From contig QEXW01000058.1 of assembly GCA_003130845.1 (NCBI GenBank), positions 1 through 32,716 of the forward strand: a stretch of 32,716 nt of DNA, written 5' to 3'. The first letter of the stretch is position 1. Every line of letters begins with the position of its first letter. A program made the translations under genes and the position numbers. The DNA is from Anaerolineae bacterium (GTDB lineage Bacteria > Chloroflexota > Anaerolineae > Anaerolineales > Villigracilaceae). Shown piece by piece: positions 16,168-23,819 of this stretch. Under the pieces are notes generated by a model that saw only the letters and a program-made list of their open reading frames with translations, made no database searches and had not been told where the DNA came from.

Positions 16168-17520
16168 ATGACCTATATTCCCATTTCTCCCCAAGAACGG
16201 GATGAGATGTTGAAGACGATTGGTGTAGAGAGCTTGGATGCGCTCTTTGAGGCCGTACCGTCGAAATATCGCTTCCCCCAACTCAACTTACCCCCGGCCC
16301 TGACCGAAATGGAAGCCGCCAGCCTGCTTTCCGAAATTGCCGCCAGCAATGAAAATGTGCGCAGCGATTTGGTTTCCTTCCTGGGGGCCGGTATGTACAA
16401 TCACTATATTCCGGCGGTTGTAGACCACATTTTGCGGCGTGGTGAGTTCTATACGGCCTATACCCCTTATCAACCTGAAATTTCGCAAGGTACCTTGCAG
16501 GCCATCTTTGAATACCAAAGCTTGATGACCGCTCTGACCGGCATGGAACTCTCGAATGCCAGCCATTATGATGGGGCGACGGCTGCCGCTGAAGCGGTGA
16601 ATATGGCCTTTGCCGTGTTTCGGGGCAAGCGGCGCAAGGTGGTGATTTCCCCTACCGTCCATCCACAATATCGCCAGGTGATTCGCACCTATACTCAGGG
16701 GATGGAGCTTGAACTAGAGGGAGATGACCCCAACGCCGATTTGCAAGCCAGCCCCCAGGCATTGGTTCCCTTCATTGACACGAATACCGCCCTGGTAATT
16801 GTGCAATATCCTGATTTCTTTGGCCGAATTTTTGATTACACCCAGCTGATAGAGGCTGCCCATGCCCAAGGCGCGTTGGTGTGTGTGGTGGCGAACCCCA
16901 CCGCTTTGGCGCTGTTTAAGACCCCCGGTGCAATGGGCGCAGATATTGTGGTGGGTGAAGGCCAACCCCTGGGCATTCCCATGTGGTACGGCGGCCCGTC
17001 CTTGGGCTTTTTTACCACCCGCAAACAATATGTACACAAAATGGCCGGTCGCTTGGTGGGCGAAACGGTTGATTCGCGTGGACAACGTGGTTATGTGCTG
17101 ACTCTCACTGCGCGTGAACAGCACATCAAACGCGAAAAAGCCACCTCCAACATTTGCACCAACCAGGGCTTGCTTGCGCTGGCTTCGGCGGTCTATTTGG
17201 CAGTCTTGGGCAAAAATGGCCTAAAACAGGTAGCAAACTTGTGCTATCAAAAGGCGCATTATGCCGCCAGCGCGTTGAGCAAATTGCCAGGGGTGGGTTT
17301 ATGCTTTAGCCAGCCCTTCTTCCATGAATTCGCGGTTTGTTTCCCCAAGCCGGTGGCTGAAATTAACGAACATTTGCTTGAACATGGCATACTCGGTGGG
17401 TATGACCTAGGCCAAGATTATCCTGCGCTCAAAGACCATGCCCTGATTGCCGTGACCGAAATGAACACCCGCGATGAAATTGATACGCTGGTTGAGGTGG
17501 TTCAGGAGGTGCTCTCATGA
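16168..17520 (+). CDS. gcvPA: Glycine dehydrogenase (decarboxylating) subunit 1
   Basis: A 450-residue alpha subunit of the split P protein of the glycine cleavage system. The opening MTYIPISPQERDEML, FLGAGMYNHYIPA, TPYQPEISQGTLQ and the glycine-rich GQPLGIPMWYGGPSLG are typical of GcvPA. It pairs with GcvPB to decarboxylate glycine and pass the aminomethyl group to GcvH. The PLP lysine lies on the other subunit. GAGGA stands upstream of the ATG, and the stop overlaps the start of gcvPB by four bases (ATGA), which favours equal amounts of the two subunits. Confidence 0.97.
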   Translation: MTYIPISPQERDEMLKTIGVESLDALFEAVPSKYRFPQLNLPPALTEMEAASLLSEIAASNENVRSDLVSFLGAGMYNHYIPAVVDHILRRGEFYTAYTPYQPEISQGTLQAIFEYQSLMTALTGMELSNASHYDGATAAAEAVNMAFAVFRGKRRKVVISPTVHPQYRQVIRTYTQGMELELEGDDPNADLQASPQALVPFIDTNTALVIVQYPDFFGRIFDYTQLIEAAHAQGALVCVVANPTALALFKTPGAMGADIVVGEGQPLGIPMWYGGPSLGFFTTRKQYVHKMAGRLVGETVDSRGQRGYVLTLTAREQHIKREKATSNICTNQGLLALASAVYLAVLGKNGLKQVANLCYQKAHYAASALSKLPGVGLCFSQPFFHEFAVCFPKPVAEINEHLLEHGILGGYDLGQDYPALKDHALIAVTEMNTRDEIDTLVEVVQEVLS

Positions 17521-18995
17521 CCGAGCCAACCCTGTTTGAGTTATCCTCCCCCGGACGTACTGGGATGACCTTCCCTGAACCGGATGTGCCGCGTTTTGAT
17601 TTGCCCGAAGCCGGTTTGTTGCGTGATGACCTACCCCTGCCCGAACTGGCTGAAGTGGATGTGGTGCGACACTACATGGCACTTTCGCGCTACAACTATA
17701 GCGTAGATGGCGGTTTCTACCCGCTGGGGTCTTGTACGATGAAATACAACCCCAAAATCAACGAAGATACCTGCCGTTTACCAGGCTTTTTGTTCACCCA
17801 TCCGTTACAGCCCATTGAAACCGTGCAGGGCAACCTGATGCTGATGTATCAATTGCAGGAGTGGCTGAAGGAAATCAGCGGATTTGCGGCGGTTACGCTT
17901 CAGCCAGCAGCGGGGGCGCATGGTGAATTTACCGGCGTCTTGATGATGCGTGCTTATCATAAAGCACGCGGTGACTCGAAGCGCGTGAAAATGCTTGTCC
18001 CCGATTCTGCGCATGGCACCAATCCTGCTTCGGCGGGGATGTTGGGCATGACGGTCAAGGTCATCCCGTCGGATGCACGGGGCAATGTGGATTTGCAAGC
18101 ACTCAAAGCGGAATGTGATGATACCGTCGTGGGTTTGATGCTCACCAATCCAAATACACTGGGGTTGTTTGATGAAAACCTCGAGGAAGTCATCCGCCTG
18201 GTGCGCGAATGTGGCGGTCTGATGTACGGTGATGGCGCAAATCTGAATGCCTTGCTGGGCATTGTCCGTCCTGGCGATTTGGGCTTCGATGTCATGCACT
18301 TTAATTTGCATAAGACTTTCTCGGTTCCGCATGGCGGTGGTGGCCCTGGCTCTGGTCCGGTTGGGGTCAGTGAGCGCTTGGCCGATTTTCTGCCTGCTCC
18401 GCAAGTAGCCATTTTGGAGCCTGCCATAGGGGATACCCCGCCACTTTACGGCTTTGTGACACCCAAACACAGCATTGGGCGCATGAAGGCGTTTCACGGT
18501 CACTTCGGTGGTGGCTTAGTGCGCGCTTACACTTATATCGCTATGCATGGCGCTGAGGGGTTGAAGGATGTTTCCCAATACGCTGTACTCAACGCCAACT
18601 ATTTGGCCGCTCGTTTGCGTGGAACGTACAAAATCCCTTACGACCGCATCTGCATGCATGAGTTCGTCATGGAAGGTCGGGTCGAAGGCTCTGACGTGCG
18701 CGCGCTAGATATTTCGAAACGATTGATGGACTATAATTTCCATCCACCCACCAACTATTTCCCGCTGATTGTTCACGAAGCCTTGATGATTGAGCCGACC
18801 GAGACCGAAAATAAAGACACCTTAGACCGCTTTGCCGATGCGCTGCTCGCCATTGCGGAAGAAGCGCGCACCAACCCGGAAGTGGTCAAAAACGCCCCTC
18901 ACAACACGCCTTTTGGGCGCATGGATGAAGTCAAGGCGGCGCGCGAGCTGGTCTTGTGTTGCTGGCTGCCCGAAGGATACGAGAGTAGCCGGTAA
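17517..18995 (+). CDS. gcvPB: Glycine dehydrogenase (decarboxylating) subunit 2
   Basis: A 492-residue PLP-carrying subunit of the split P protein. The PLP-binding lysine is K266 in NLHKTFSVPHGGGGPG; other family marks are YPLGSCTMKYNPK, QPAAGAHGEFTG and PDSAHGTNPASA. It translates from an ATG overlapping the gcvPA stop. The gcv unit ends here; the T protein (gcvT) and the lipoamide dehydrogenase are not in the window and must lie elsewhere. A long imperfect hairpin follows at 19023-19064. Confidence 0.97.
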   Translation: MTEPTLFELSSPGRTGMTFPEPDVPRFDLPEAGLLRDDLPLPELAEVDVVRHYMALSRYNYSVDGGFYPLGSCTMKYNPKINEDTCRLPGFLFTHPLQPIETVQGNLMLMYQLQEWLKEISGFAAVTLQPAAGAHGEFTGVLMMRAYHKARGDSKRVKMLVPDSAHGTNPASAGMLGMTVKVIPSDARGNVDLQALKAECDDTVVGLMLTNPNTLGLFDENLEEVIRLVRECGGLMYGDGANLNALLGIVRPGDLGFDVMHFNLHKTFSVPHGGGGPGSGPVGVSERLADFLPAPQVAILEPAIGDTPPLYGFVTPKHSIGRMKAFHGHFGGGLVRAYTYIAMHGAEGLKDVSQYAVLNANYLAARLRGTYKIPYDRICMHEFVMEGRVEGSDVRALDISKRLMDYNFHPPTNYFPLIVHEALMIEPTETENKDTLDRFADALLAIAEEARTNPEVVKNAPHNTPFGRMDEVKAARELVLCCWLPEGYESSR

Positions 18996-19022
18996 CGCAT
19001 CAGCGGTGAAGCATTACTCACG

Positions 19023-19064
19023 TGACGGTGGCAGTCATCCAGGCTTGGGTGGCTGTCACCGTCA
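19023..19064 (+). terminator. Long hairpin after gcvPB
   Basis: TGACGGTGGCAG (19023-19034) and CTGTCACCGTCA (19053-19064) pair over 12 positions with a single G-T pair, and the loop can pair further (CCA with TGG). No T-run follows, so it is a likely but not canonical gcv terminator. It lies only 24 bases before cbiR and could instead act in the cbiR leader. It does not contain cobalamin-riboswitch core sequences. Confidence 0.45.
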
Positions 19065-19088
19065 ATTACAAGCATTGTTTGAACGGCG

Positions 19089-19898
19089 ATGACCAAGTTC
19101 CCCTTTCGACTAGGCACCACCTCCTATATCGTCCCTGCTGATATTCTCCCTAACTTGTCATACTTGGCCGGCAAGGTGCAGGATGTCGAACTGATTCTAT
19201 TCGAGGTGGATGATGGTCCGAACAACCTGCCCTCACCTGCCCAGGTAAGCGAGATGAAAGCAATTGCGCTCGAACATGGGCTGACCTACACCGTTCACCT
19301 GCCGCTTGACCTGCGGCTGGCGGATGACGGTTCTTTGCAGCACGCCTCGTTACAAAAAGCGCGCCGTGTCATCGAGTGTACCTGCTCACTTGAGCCTTGG
19401 GCGTATGTCTTACACCTGGATGGCAGGGCAGTGCGCCACCAACCCGCTACTTCCGCATATCAGCGTTGGCTAGAGCAGGCCAATATCTCTTTGCAGCAGG
19501 TGGGGCAATGGGCTGGTGGGCTAGAGCGGCTGGCCGTTGAAAACCTGGAGGGTTACCCAGCCGATTTTTATGAACCGGTTTTTGAGCAAGTATCGGTCAG
19601 CCGTTGTGTAGATATAGGTCATCTCTGGCTGGATGGGCAGGACCCACTGACGTATCTGCGCCGCGCTTTGCCTCGCACACGCGTGGTTCACATTCATGGC
19701 TTGGCCGAGCGCGACCATCGCTCTTTGCGTTATGTCCTGCCAGAGAGTTTACGTGCAGTGTTGGATGTATTGCGACAATCTGAATATCATGGCGTGTTGA
19801 CGGTGGAGGTCTTTTCGGAAGAAGATTTCCTGTCCTCGCTAGAAGCGTTGCAGCAGGCAGCCGAATGGACATCTTTGGATAAAGAGGGGTGCAGATGA
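19089..19898 (+). CDS. cbiR: Cobamide remodelling phosphodiesterase CbiR (AP endonuclease-like TIM barrel)
   Basis: A 269-residue TIM-barrel protein of the sugar-isomerase/AP-endonuclease-2 superfamily. Metal-ligand-like positions are visible: Glu in AVENLEGY, Asp/His in VDIGHLW, His in HIHGLAERDH and Glu in LTVEVFSE. The opening FPFRLGTTSYIVPADILPN and the LxFEVD, VHLPLDLRL segments match what I remember of CbiR proteins. CbiR cuts the nucleotide loop of cobamides, giving adenosylcobinamide phosphate and alpha-ribazole, so the lower ligand can be replaced. The next gene, overlapping by four bases, is cobU, whose substrate is exactly that product; this strongly supports the call. Confidence 0.8.
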   Translation: MTKFPFRLGTTSYIVPADILPNLSYLAGKVQDVELILFEVDDGPNNLPSPAQVSEMKAIALEHGLTYTVHLPLDLRLADDGSLQHASLQKARRVIECTCSLEPWAYVLHLDGRAVRHQPATSAYQRWLEQANISLQQVGQWAGGLERLAVENLEGYPADFYEPVFEQVSVSRCVDIGHLWLDGQDPLTYLRRALPRTRVVHIHGLAERDHRSLRYVLPESLRAVLDVLRQSEYHGVLTVEVFSEEDFLSSLEALQQAAEWTSLDKEGCR

Positions 19899-20446
19899 AT
19901 CTTCCCTCAACGGGTCTCACTTTGATTTTAGGTGGTGCGCGCAGCGGCAAGAGTGCTTTTGCCGAGCGTATGGCGCGCGAGACCGGGCGCCCGGTGCTAT
20001 TCATTGCTACGGCCACCGCACTGGATGAGGAAATGCGTGAGCGCATCGAAAAACATCGCGCTGCCCGCCCGGCCGAGTGGCAAACCCTAGAAGCCGCTCT
20101 TCAGGTAGGCGCATCTGTGCGCCGGTATGCCCCTTCCCACGAGGTGTTCCTTTTGGATTGCATCACCTTGCTGGTAAGCAATGTGCTGCTCTCTTTGCCC
20201 GAGGAGACACCGTTTGAGGTTGTGTTGCAGCATGTGCAAGCGGAAATTGAGGCGCTGTTACAGGTGCAAAAAGAAAGGGGTGGCTTGTGGCTGGTAGTCT
20301 CAAATGAAGTTGGTTTGGGGGTCGTGCCGCCCTACCCGCTGGGCCGAATCTATCGTGATGCGCTGGGGTGGGCCAATCAGCGCTTGGCGCAGGAAGCCGC
20401 TCGGGTGCTGTTTATGGTGGCAGGCATTCCGTTGGTCGTTAAGTGA
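19895..20446 (+). CDS. cobU: Adenosylcobinamide kinase/guanylyltransferase
   Basis: A 183-residue bifunctional enzyme of cobamide nucleotide-loop assembly: phosphorylates adenosylcobinamide and transfers GMP to give adenosylcobinamide-GDP. Walker A is GGARSGKS (13-20); the guanylylation-site region is ERIEKHRAARPAEWQT; DCITLLVSN and VSNEVGLGVVP...GRIYRD are hallmark segments. ATG at 19895 overlaps the cbiR stop (ATGA) with GAGGGG five bases before it. cobS and the other nucleotide-loop genes are not in this window. Confidence 0.95.
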   Translation: MNLPSTGLTLILGGARSGKSAFAERMARETGRPVLFIATATALDEEMRERIEKHRAARPAEWQTLEAALQVGASVRRYAPSHEVFLLDCITLLVSNVLLSLPEETPFEVVLQHVQAEIEALLQVQKERGGLWLVVSNEVGLGVVPPYPLGRIYRDALGWANQRLAQEAARVLFMVAGIPLVVK

Positions 20447-20595
20447 TGATGCGAAGAGACACTTCTTTTGAACGTATGAAGTCTTTCCCTCCCATTCAAA
20501 ACCCTGCTTTCCGTTTGTTCTTGCCTGTCTTGCTGGTGATTGCGAACATTTTGTGTTTTGCCTGTTTGGTGCTGTTCGTTTTGCGTCTGTTGTGA
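20446..20595 (+). CDS. Small single-pass membrane peptide (49 aa)
   Basis: A 49-codon frame whose ATG overlaps the cobU stop as TGATG, a classic translational-coupling arrangement. The peptide has a basic, soluble N-terminus (MMRRDTSFERMK) and then one long hydrophobic stretch from about residue 24 to the end (LFLPVLLVIANILCFACLVL), with two Cys inside the membrane. A positive-inside start and a tail ending in RLL fit a one-helix membrane protein with cytoplasmic N-terminus. It could be a small subunit, an anchor or a chance frame; the overlap and composition favour a real gene. Confidence 0.5.
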   Translation: MMRRDTSFERMKSFPPIQNPAFRLFLPVLLVIANILCFACLVLFVLRLL

Positions 20596-20611
20596 TGGAA
20601 GTTGGGTCGTT

Positions 20612-20944
20612 ATGCCTATCAATCGCTTGGCTGCCATCAGCCTGATGATGGCTGTGTTGACTGTTATCTCGTTTTGTATTGGGTTTGCACCCTTTTTGCC
20701 GCTTACTTCGCTGGTGTGCTATCCGCTGGCGGTTGTGTTGGGTGGGATGTCGTTTTTGAGCGGCGTGTTGGCTTTACGGCAAATGCGCTTGGGCGGCTCT
20801 GGCGGGCGTTGGATGGCGCTCACCGGCATTGGGACGGGGGTGCTTGTTATCTTGGCGGTGGGGTGTGCTACCACGCTGACCGTGACGGCTTTGGTAACGG
20901 GTGTACAATCATTGCGTTTGTTTTGGCCTACGCCGGGGCCGTGA
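20612..20944 (+). CDS. DUF4190-like small membrane protein
   Basis: A 110-residue protein of three hydrophobic segments (about 5-27, 33-57, 70-95). The pattern AAISLMMAVLTVIS, then LAVVLGGMSFLSGVLALRQM and GGRWMALTGIGTGVL is that of DUF4190-type membrane proteins of unknown function. Start chosen at the ATG 16 bases after the small membrane peptide; an upstream in-frame start would overlap that peptide. Probably co-transcribed with cobU but not obviously connected to cobamide chemistry. Confidence 0.65.
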   Translation: MPINRLAAISLMMAVLTVISFCIGFAPFLPLTSLVCYPLAVVLGGMSFLSGVLALRQMRLGGSGGRWMALTGIGTGVLVILAVGCATTLTVTALVTGVQSLRLFWPTPGP

Positions 20945-20969
20945 TTGTTACGCTCCGGCAGCAGGTCCC

Positions 20970-20998
20970 TTGCCAATCCTGCGGGCCTCGTGTATCCT
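20970..20998 (+). promoter_or_regulatory. Promoter of the tRNA-Sec gene
   Basis: TTGCCA (20970-20975) and TATCCT (20993-20998) are spaced by 17 bases. The expected start of transcription, about seven bases past the -10 box, is 21005-21006, which is the first base of the mature tRNA. Confidence 0.6.
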
Positions 20999-21005
20999 TG
21001 CTCGT

Positions 21006-21099
21006 GGGAGCGCATAAGTCCCGGTGGGCTTCACGGTCTTCAAAACCGTTGTTGGGGCGCGTTGCGTTCCAGGGTGGGTTCGACTCCCATGCGCTCCCG
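21006..21099 (+). tRNA. selC: tRNA-Sec (anticodon TCA)
   Basis: A 94-base selenocysteine tRNA. The 8-bp acceptor stem is GGGAGCGC (21006-21013) with GCGCTCCC (21091-21098), then discriminator G. The D arm has the Sec-type 6-bp stem AAGTCC/GGGCTT with a 4-base loop. The anticodon arm is ACGGT-CTTCAAA-ACCGT with TCA at 21040-21042. A long variable arm follows (about 21050-21073), and the T arm is GTGGG-TTCGACT-CCCAT. This 8+5 geometry is that of bacterial tRNA-Sec. CCA is not encoded. The gene shows that the organism decodes UGA as selenocysteine; selA, selB and selD are not in this window. Confidence 0.95.
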
Positions 21100-21158
21100 C
21101 TGAATGGTGTTTTGGGTTGTTCTCTGTTTATCGAAGATTATTTTTTTGGATGCCTCCC

Positions 21159-22343
21159 ATGTCTCTCCCTGAATCAGAAACTCTCATCTCTATCGTCTCG
21201 CGTGTCTTTCACATCGAAGATGTGACGAGCGGCGAGCAGGAATATCTGTATCGTTTTCGCGGCCAATTGCGGATGGATTCTCTTCAGGCATACGAGGAAT
21301 TATCTCAACAAGTGCAGCCGTATGGGTTAACGCCGCTTTTTCGCAAAGATAAAGGTGGAATGCAGGTGATTTATCTGGTGCGCAGTTTGCCGGCGCCGCA
21401 AAAGTCGAATGCTGCTGTCAATCTGCTGTTGTTTTTATTGACTTTGGTCAGCGTCATGTGGGTTGGAGCCCAGTTTACCGACCCAGCCTTGCTACCACCA
21501 GGGGCTTCCTTGTGGCAATCGTTTTGGTTTTCACTGTTGAATAGTGGTTTGCCGTTTGCAGTGAGCATGCTTGGCATATTGTTGGCGCATGAGTTTGGTC
21601 ATTATTTGGCGGCACGCCGTCATAAGACAGCCGCCACCCTGCCCTACTTTATCCCCATGCCGATTACTATCCTTGGCACGTTGGGGGCAGTGATTGTCTG
21701 GAAAGAATTGCCGCGCAATAAGCGCGTCTTGTTTGACGTGGGCGTTGCCGGGCCGCTGGCGGGACTGGTGGTGGCCATCCCGGTGCTGTTATATGGGCTT
21801 TCCATTTCTAAATTGGGGCTGGTGGAACCCTCGCCGGGCGGGTTTATCGAAGGCAATTCCATTCTCTACTTGTTGGCGAAATTTGTGGTCTTTGGTCGTT
21901 TCCTGCCGGAGCCGGCGACGTATCAGGGTTTGTCGCCGGTGGTGTACTGGTTGCGTTACTTTTTTACCGGCATGCCTGCACCGTATGGCGGCGTGGATGT
22001 ATTCATCTCGCCGGTGGCGTTGGCGGGCTGGGCGGGTATTCTCGTCACTGCGCTCAATCTCTTGCCGGTTGGCCAATTAGATGGCGGTCACATTCTCTAT
22101 ACACTCTTTGGGGGCAAATTGCGTTACGCGTTTCCGGTGATTATCGTTTTTATGGCTGTCATGGGGCTGTTTTGGAGCGGTTGGTGGTTGTGGGTGGTGC
22201 TTTTGTTCCTTTTTGGGCGCCGTTCTGCTGAGCCGCTAGACCAGATTACCGAACTTGACCCTAGGCGCCGCGCCTTAGCCTGGCTGATGATTTTCATCTT
22301 CTTCCTAGTCTTTACCCCGGTTCCTATGGTGCCATTAGGATAA
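21159..22343 (+). CDS. Site-2 protease family (M50) membrane metalloprotease
   Basis: A 394-residue polytopic protease. The zinc site HEFGH is at 144-148 within a membrane segment (LLAHEFGHYLAARRH), and the third ligand lies in the conserved NLLPVGQLDGG (N300-G310). A soluble N-terminal part of about 85 residues precedes the first helix. About seven membrane segments are seen. Such enzymes cut substrates within the membrane, but this subgroup with PYFIPMP and ISPVALAGW is of unknown target. The long upstream in-frame extension would run through the tRNA gene and is rejected; ATG at 21150 is an alternative start, three residues longer. Confidence 0.88.
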   Translation: MSLPESETLISIVSRVFHIEDVTSGEQEYLYRFRGQLRMDSLQAYEELSQQVQPYGLTPLFRKDKGGMQVIYLVRSLPAPQKSNAAVNLLLFLLTLVSVMWVGAQFTDPALLPPGASLWQSFWFSLLNSGLPFAVSMLGILLAHEFGHYLAARRHKTAATLPYFIPMPITILGTLGAVIVWKELPRNKRVLFDVGVAGPLAGLVVAIPVLLYGLSISKLGLVEPSPGGFIEGNSILYLLAKFVVFGRFLPEPATYQGLSPVVYWLRYFFTGMPAPYGGVDVFISPVALAGWAGILVTALNLLPVGQLDGGHILYTLFGGKLRYAFPVIIVFMAVMGLFWSGWWLWVVLLFLFGRRSAEPLDQITELDPRRRALAWLMIFIFFLVFTPVPMVPLG

Positions 22344-22346
22344 CCA

Positions 22347-23744
22347 ATGTCGCGCACAATCCGTCGCCTTTTGAGTGTCACCGCTTGGGTGGCTTTCCTG
22401 TTGGTTGCTTGTTCACCGGTCGTGACGCTCATCACGCGCCCGCCCGAGGCAACTCCTACGGTACAAGTTGACTTCGGGTTGGTGACTCCTGTCCCTCCCC
22501 CCACCCGTGCTATTCTGCCTAGCCCGACACCCCCAATGCGACTGAACCCGGAGATTGCGCGTGGTGTTGAAGTGCAAGCCTGGTTCAGCGCAGACCTTTG
22601 GTTTTTGGAACAACTTGCGGCTGATTTTAATGCAACCAACCCTTGGGAGATAAAACTCTCGCTGGTCTCTTACCCGAACTTAAACCGATTAGCACAAGCC
22701 GTTTCGGATTCGTTGACGGGTGATTCGCACCCCGACCTGGTGTTGGCGTTGCCCGAACAATTGACCGGCTGGCGTGATGCTTTGCTGGACCTGACCCCTT
22801 ATGCTGCACATCGCGAGTGGGGCGTGGCACGTGAGGAGATTCTGCCTGTTTTTTGGGAGCAATCGCACAGGGCAGGCACGCAAATTGGTTTGCCGGTGAT
22901 TCGCTCTGGGCGCTATCTATTCTACAACGTGACCTGGGCGCGTGAATTGGGCTTTTCTGCAGCACCGCGTACTTGGGATGAGTTTCGCGCTCAGGCTTGT
23001 GCAGCCAATGCTTTTTGGAAAAGTGACTCTGACCCGACCAATGATGGCTTTGGCGGCTTGGCTTTAGAGACGTTCTCGAACTGGCAAACCCCCTACGGTT
23101 GGATTCGCGCTGCCGGCGGCGAAGTGATTGCGAAAGAAGCGTATCACTTTGCAGATGAGAAGAACGCTGCCGCGCTGGAACAGTTGGTCGAATTGCGCAC
23201 AACAGGTTGTGCTTGGCTCCCGACTACGTTAACCAACTTCGAGAATTTGGCCACGCGCCGGGCCTTGTTCATCACTGGTAGTTTGGCCGATTTGCCGGCT
23301 CAACGAGCGGCATTTTCGGCGGCAGGCTCAGCCGATGAATGGACGTTGATTGCGTTTCCTGGTCAATCCCCCACGGTTCCAGTCTATGGTTTGGATGCAG
23401 CCCTGTTTTCGTCTGACGAGCGCCGAGAATTGGCGGCCTGGCTGTTTTTGCGTTGGCTGTTGACCCCCGAAGCGCAAGTCCGTTTGGCACGGGCGAGCGA
23501 CCTGTTTCCGGTTAATCAAGCAGCCTTTGATTTGCTGAGGGGTGATTTCTCCGCCAACCCGCAAAAAGGTGCGGCTGTGGCTTTGTTGAAGGACGCCATC
23601 GGTTACCCCGGCGCTCCTGGCTGGGATTTGGCAAGCCGTGTCTTTGCCGATGGCTTTTTTAATCTGTTTCTCGCCTTTCCTAATGGTTCGGTGCAAAGTA
23701 CTCTGCAGCAAATGGATGCAGTTGTGAACGATTTGTTAAAATGA
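22347..23744 (+). CDS. Extracellular solute-binding lipoprotein (ABC transporter type 1, sugar-like)
   Basis: A 465-residue lipoprotein. A short basic start and hydrophobic stretch lead to the lipobox LLVAC with the lipidated Cys at 22. A Pro/Thr-rich tether of about 40 residues follows, then a type I solute-binding fold: VQAWFSADLWFLEQLAADFN, DLVLALPEQLTGW, LPVIRSGRYLFYNV, PRTWDEFRAQA, and the closing FLRWLLTPEAQVRLA. The family binds sugars or oligosaccharides for ABC import. No permease or ATPase gene is adjacent, so it either serves a remote transporter or works as a surface binder. It starts three bases after the protease stop. Confidence 0.88.
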   Translation: MSRTIRRLLSVTAWVAFLLVACSPVVTLITRPPEATPTVQVDFGLVTPVPPPTRAILPSPTPPMRLNPEIARGVEVQAWFSADLWFLEQLAADFNATNPWEIKLSLVSYPNLNRLAQAVSDSLTGDSHPDLVLALPEQLTGWRDALLDLTPYAAHREWGVAREEILPVFWEQSHRAGTQIGLPVIRSGRYLFYNVTWARELGFSAAPRTWDEFRAQACAANAFWKSDSDPTNDGFGGLALETFSNWQTPYGWIRAAGGEVIAKEAYHFADEKNAAALEQLVELRTTGCAWLPTTLTNFENLATRRALFITGSLADLPAQRAAFSAAGSADEWTLIAFPGQSPTVPVYGLDAALFSSDERRELAAWLFLRWLLTPEAQVRLARASDLFPVNQAAFDLLRGDFSANPQKGAAVALLKDAIGYPGAPGWDLASRVFADGFFNLFLAFPNGSVQSTLQQMDAVVNDLLK

Positions 23745-23766
23745 CCAGGGCGGTGAGCATCTCCGG

Positions 23767-23795
23767 TTGCGCTTGGTCGTAGATATGGCTATACT
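23767..23795 (+). promoter_or_regulatory. Promoter of the AIM24-family gene
   Basis: TTGCGC (23767-23772) and TATACT (23790-23795) are spaced by 17 bases, and the expected start lies about 18 bases before the ATG. It begins 23 bases after the stop of the solute-binding protein. Confidence 0.6.
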
Positions 23796-23819
23796 GTGAG
23801 AGGTGAAAGGAGAATCTAC

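Noticed and set aside
19000-19088. Cobalamin riboswitch before cbiR-cobU
   Set aside because: Only a simple long hairpin is present; none of the conserved cobalamin-riboswitch core or B12-box sequence is seen, and the space is too short.
20446-20944. Selenoprotein by UGA read-through at 20593-20595, suggested by the nearby tRNA-Sec
   Set aside because: The frame after the TGA has no recognisable domain or redox motif context, and a well-formed separate gene begins 16 bases later in another frame.
21024-21158. N-terminal extension of the M50 protease
   Set aside because: It would be translated from the tRNA-Sec gene; the reading frame there is accidental.
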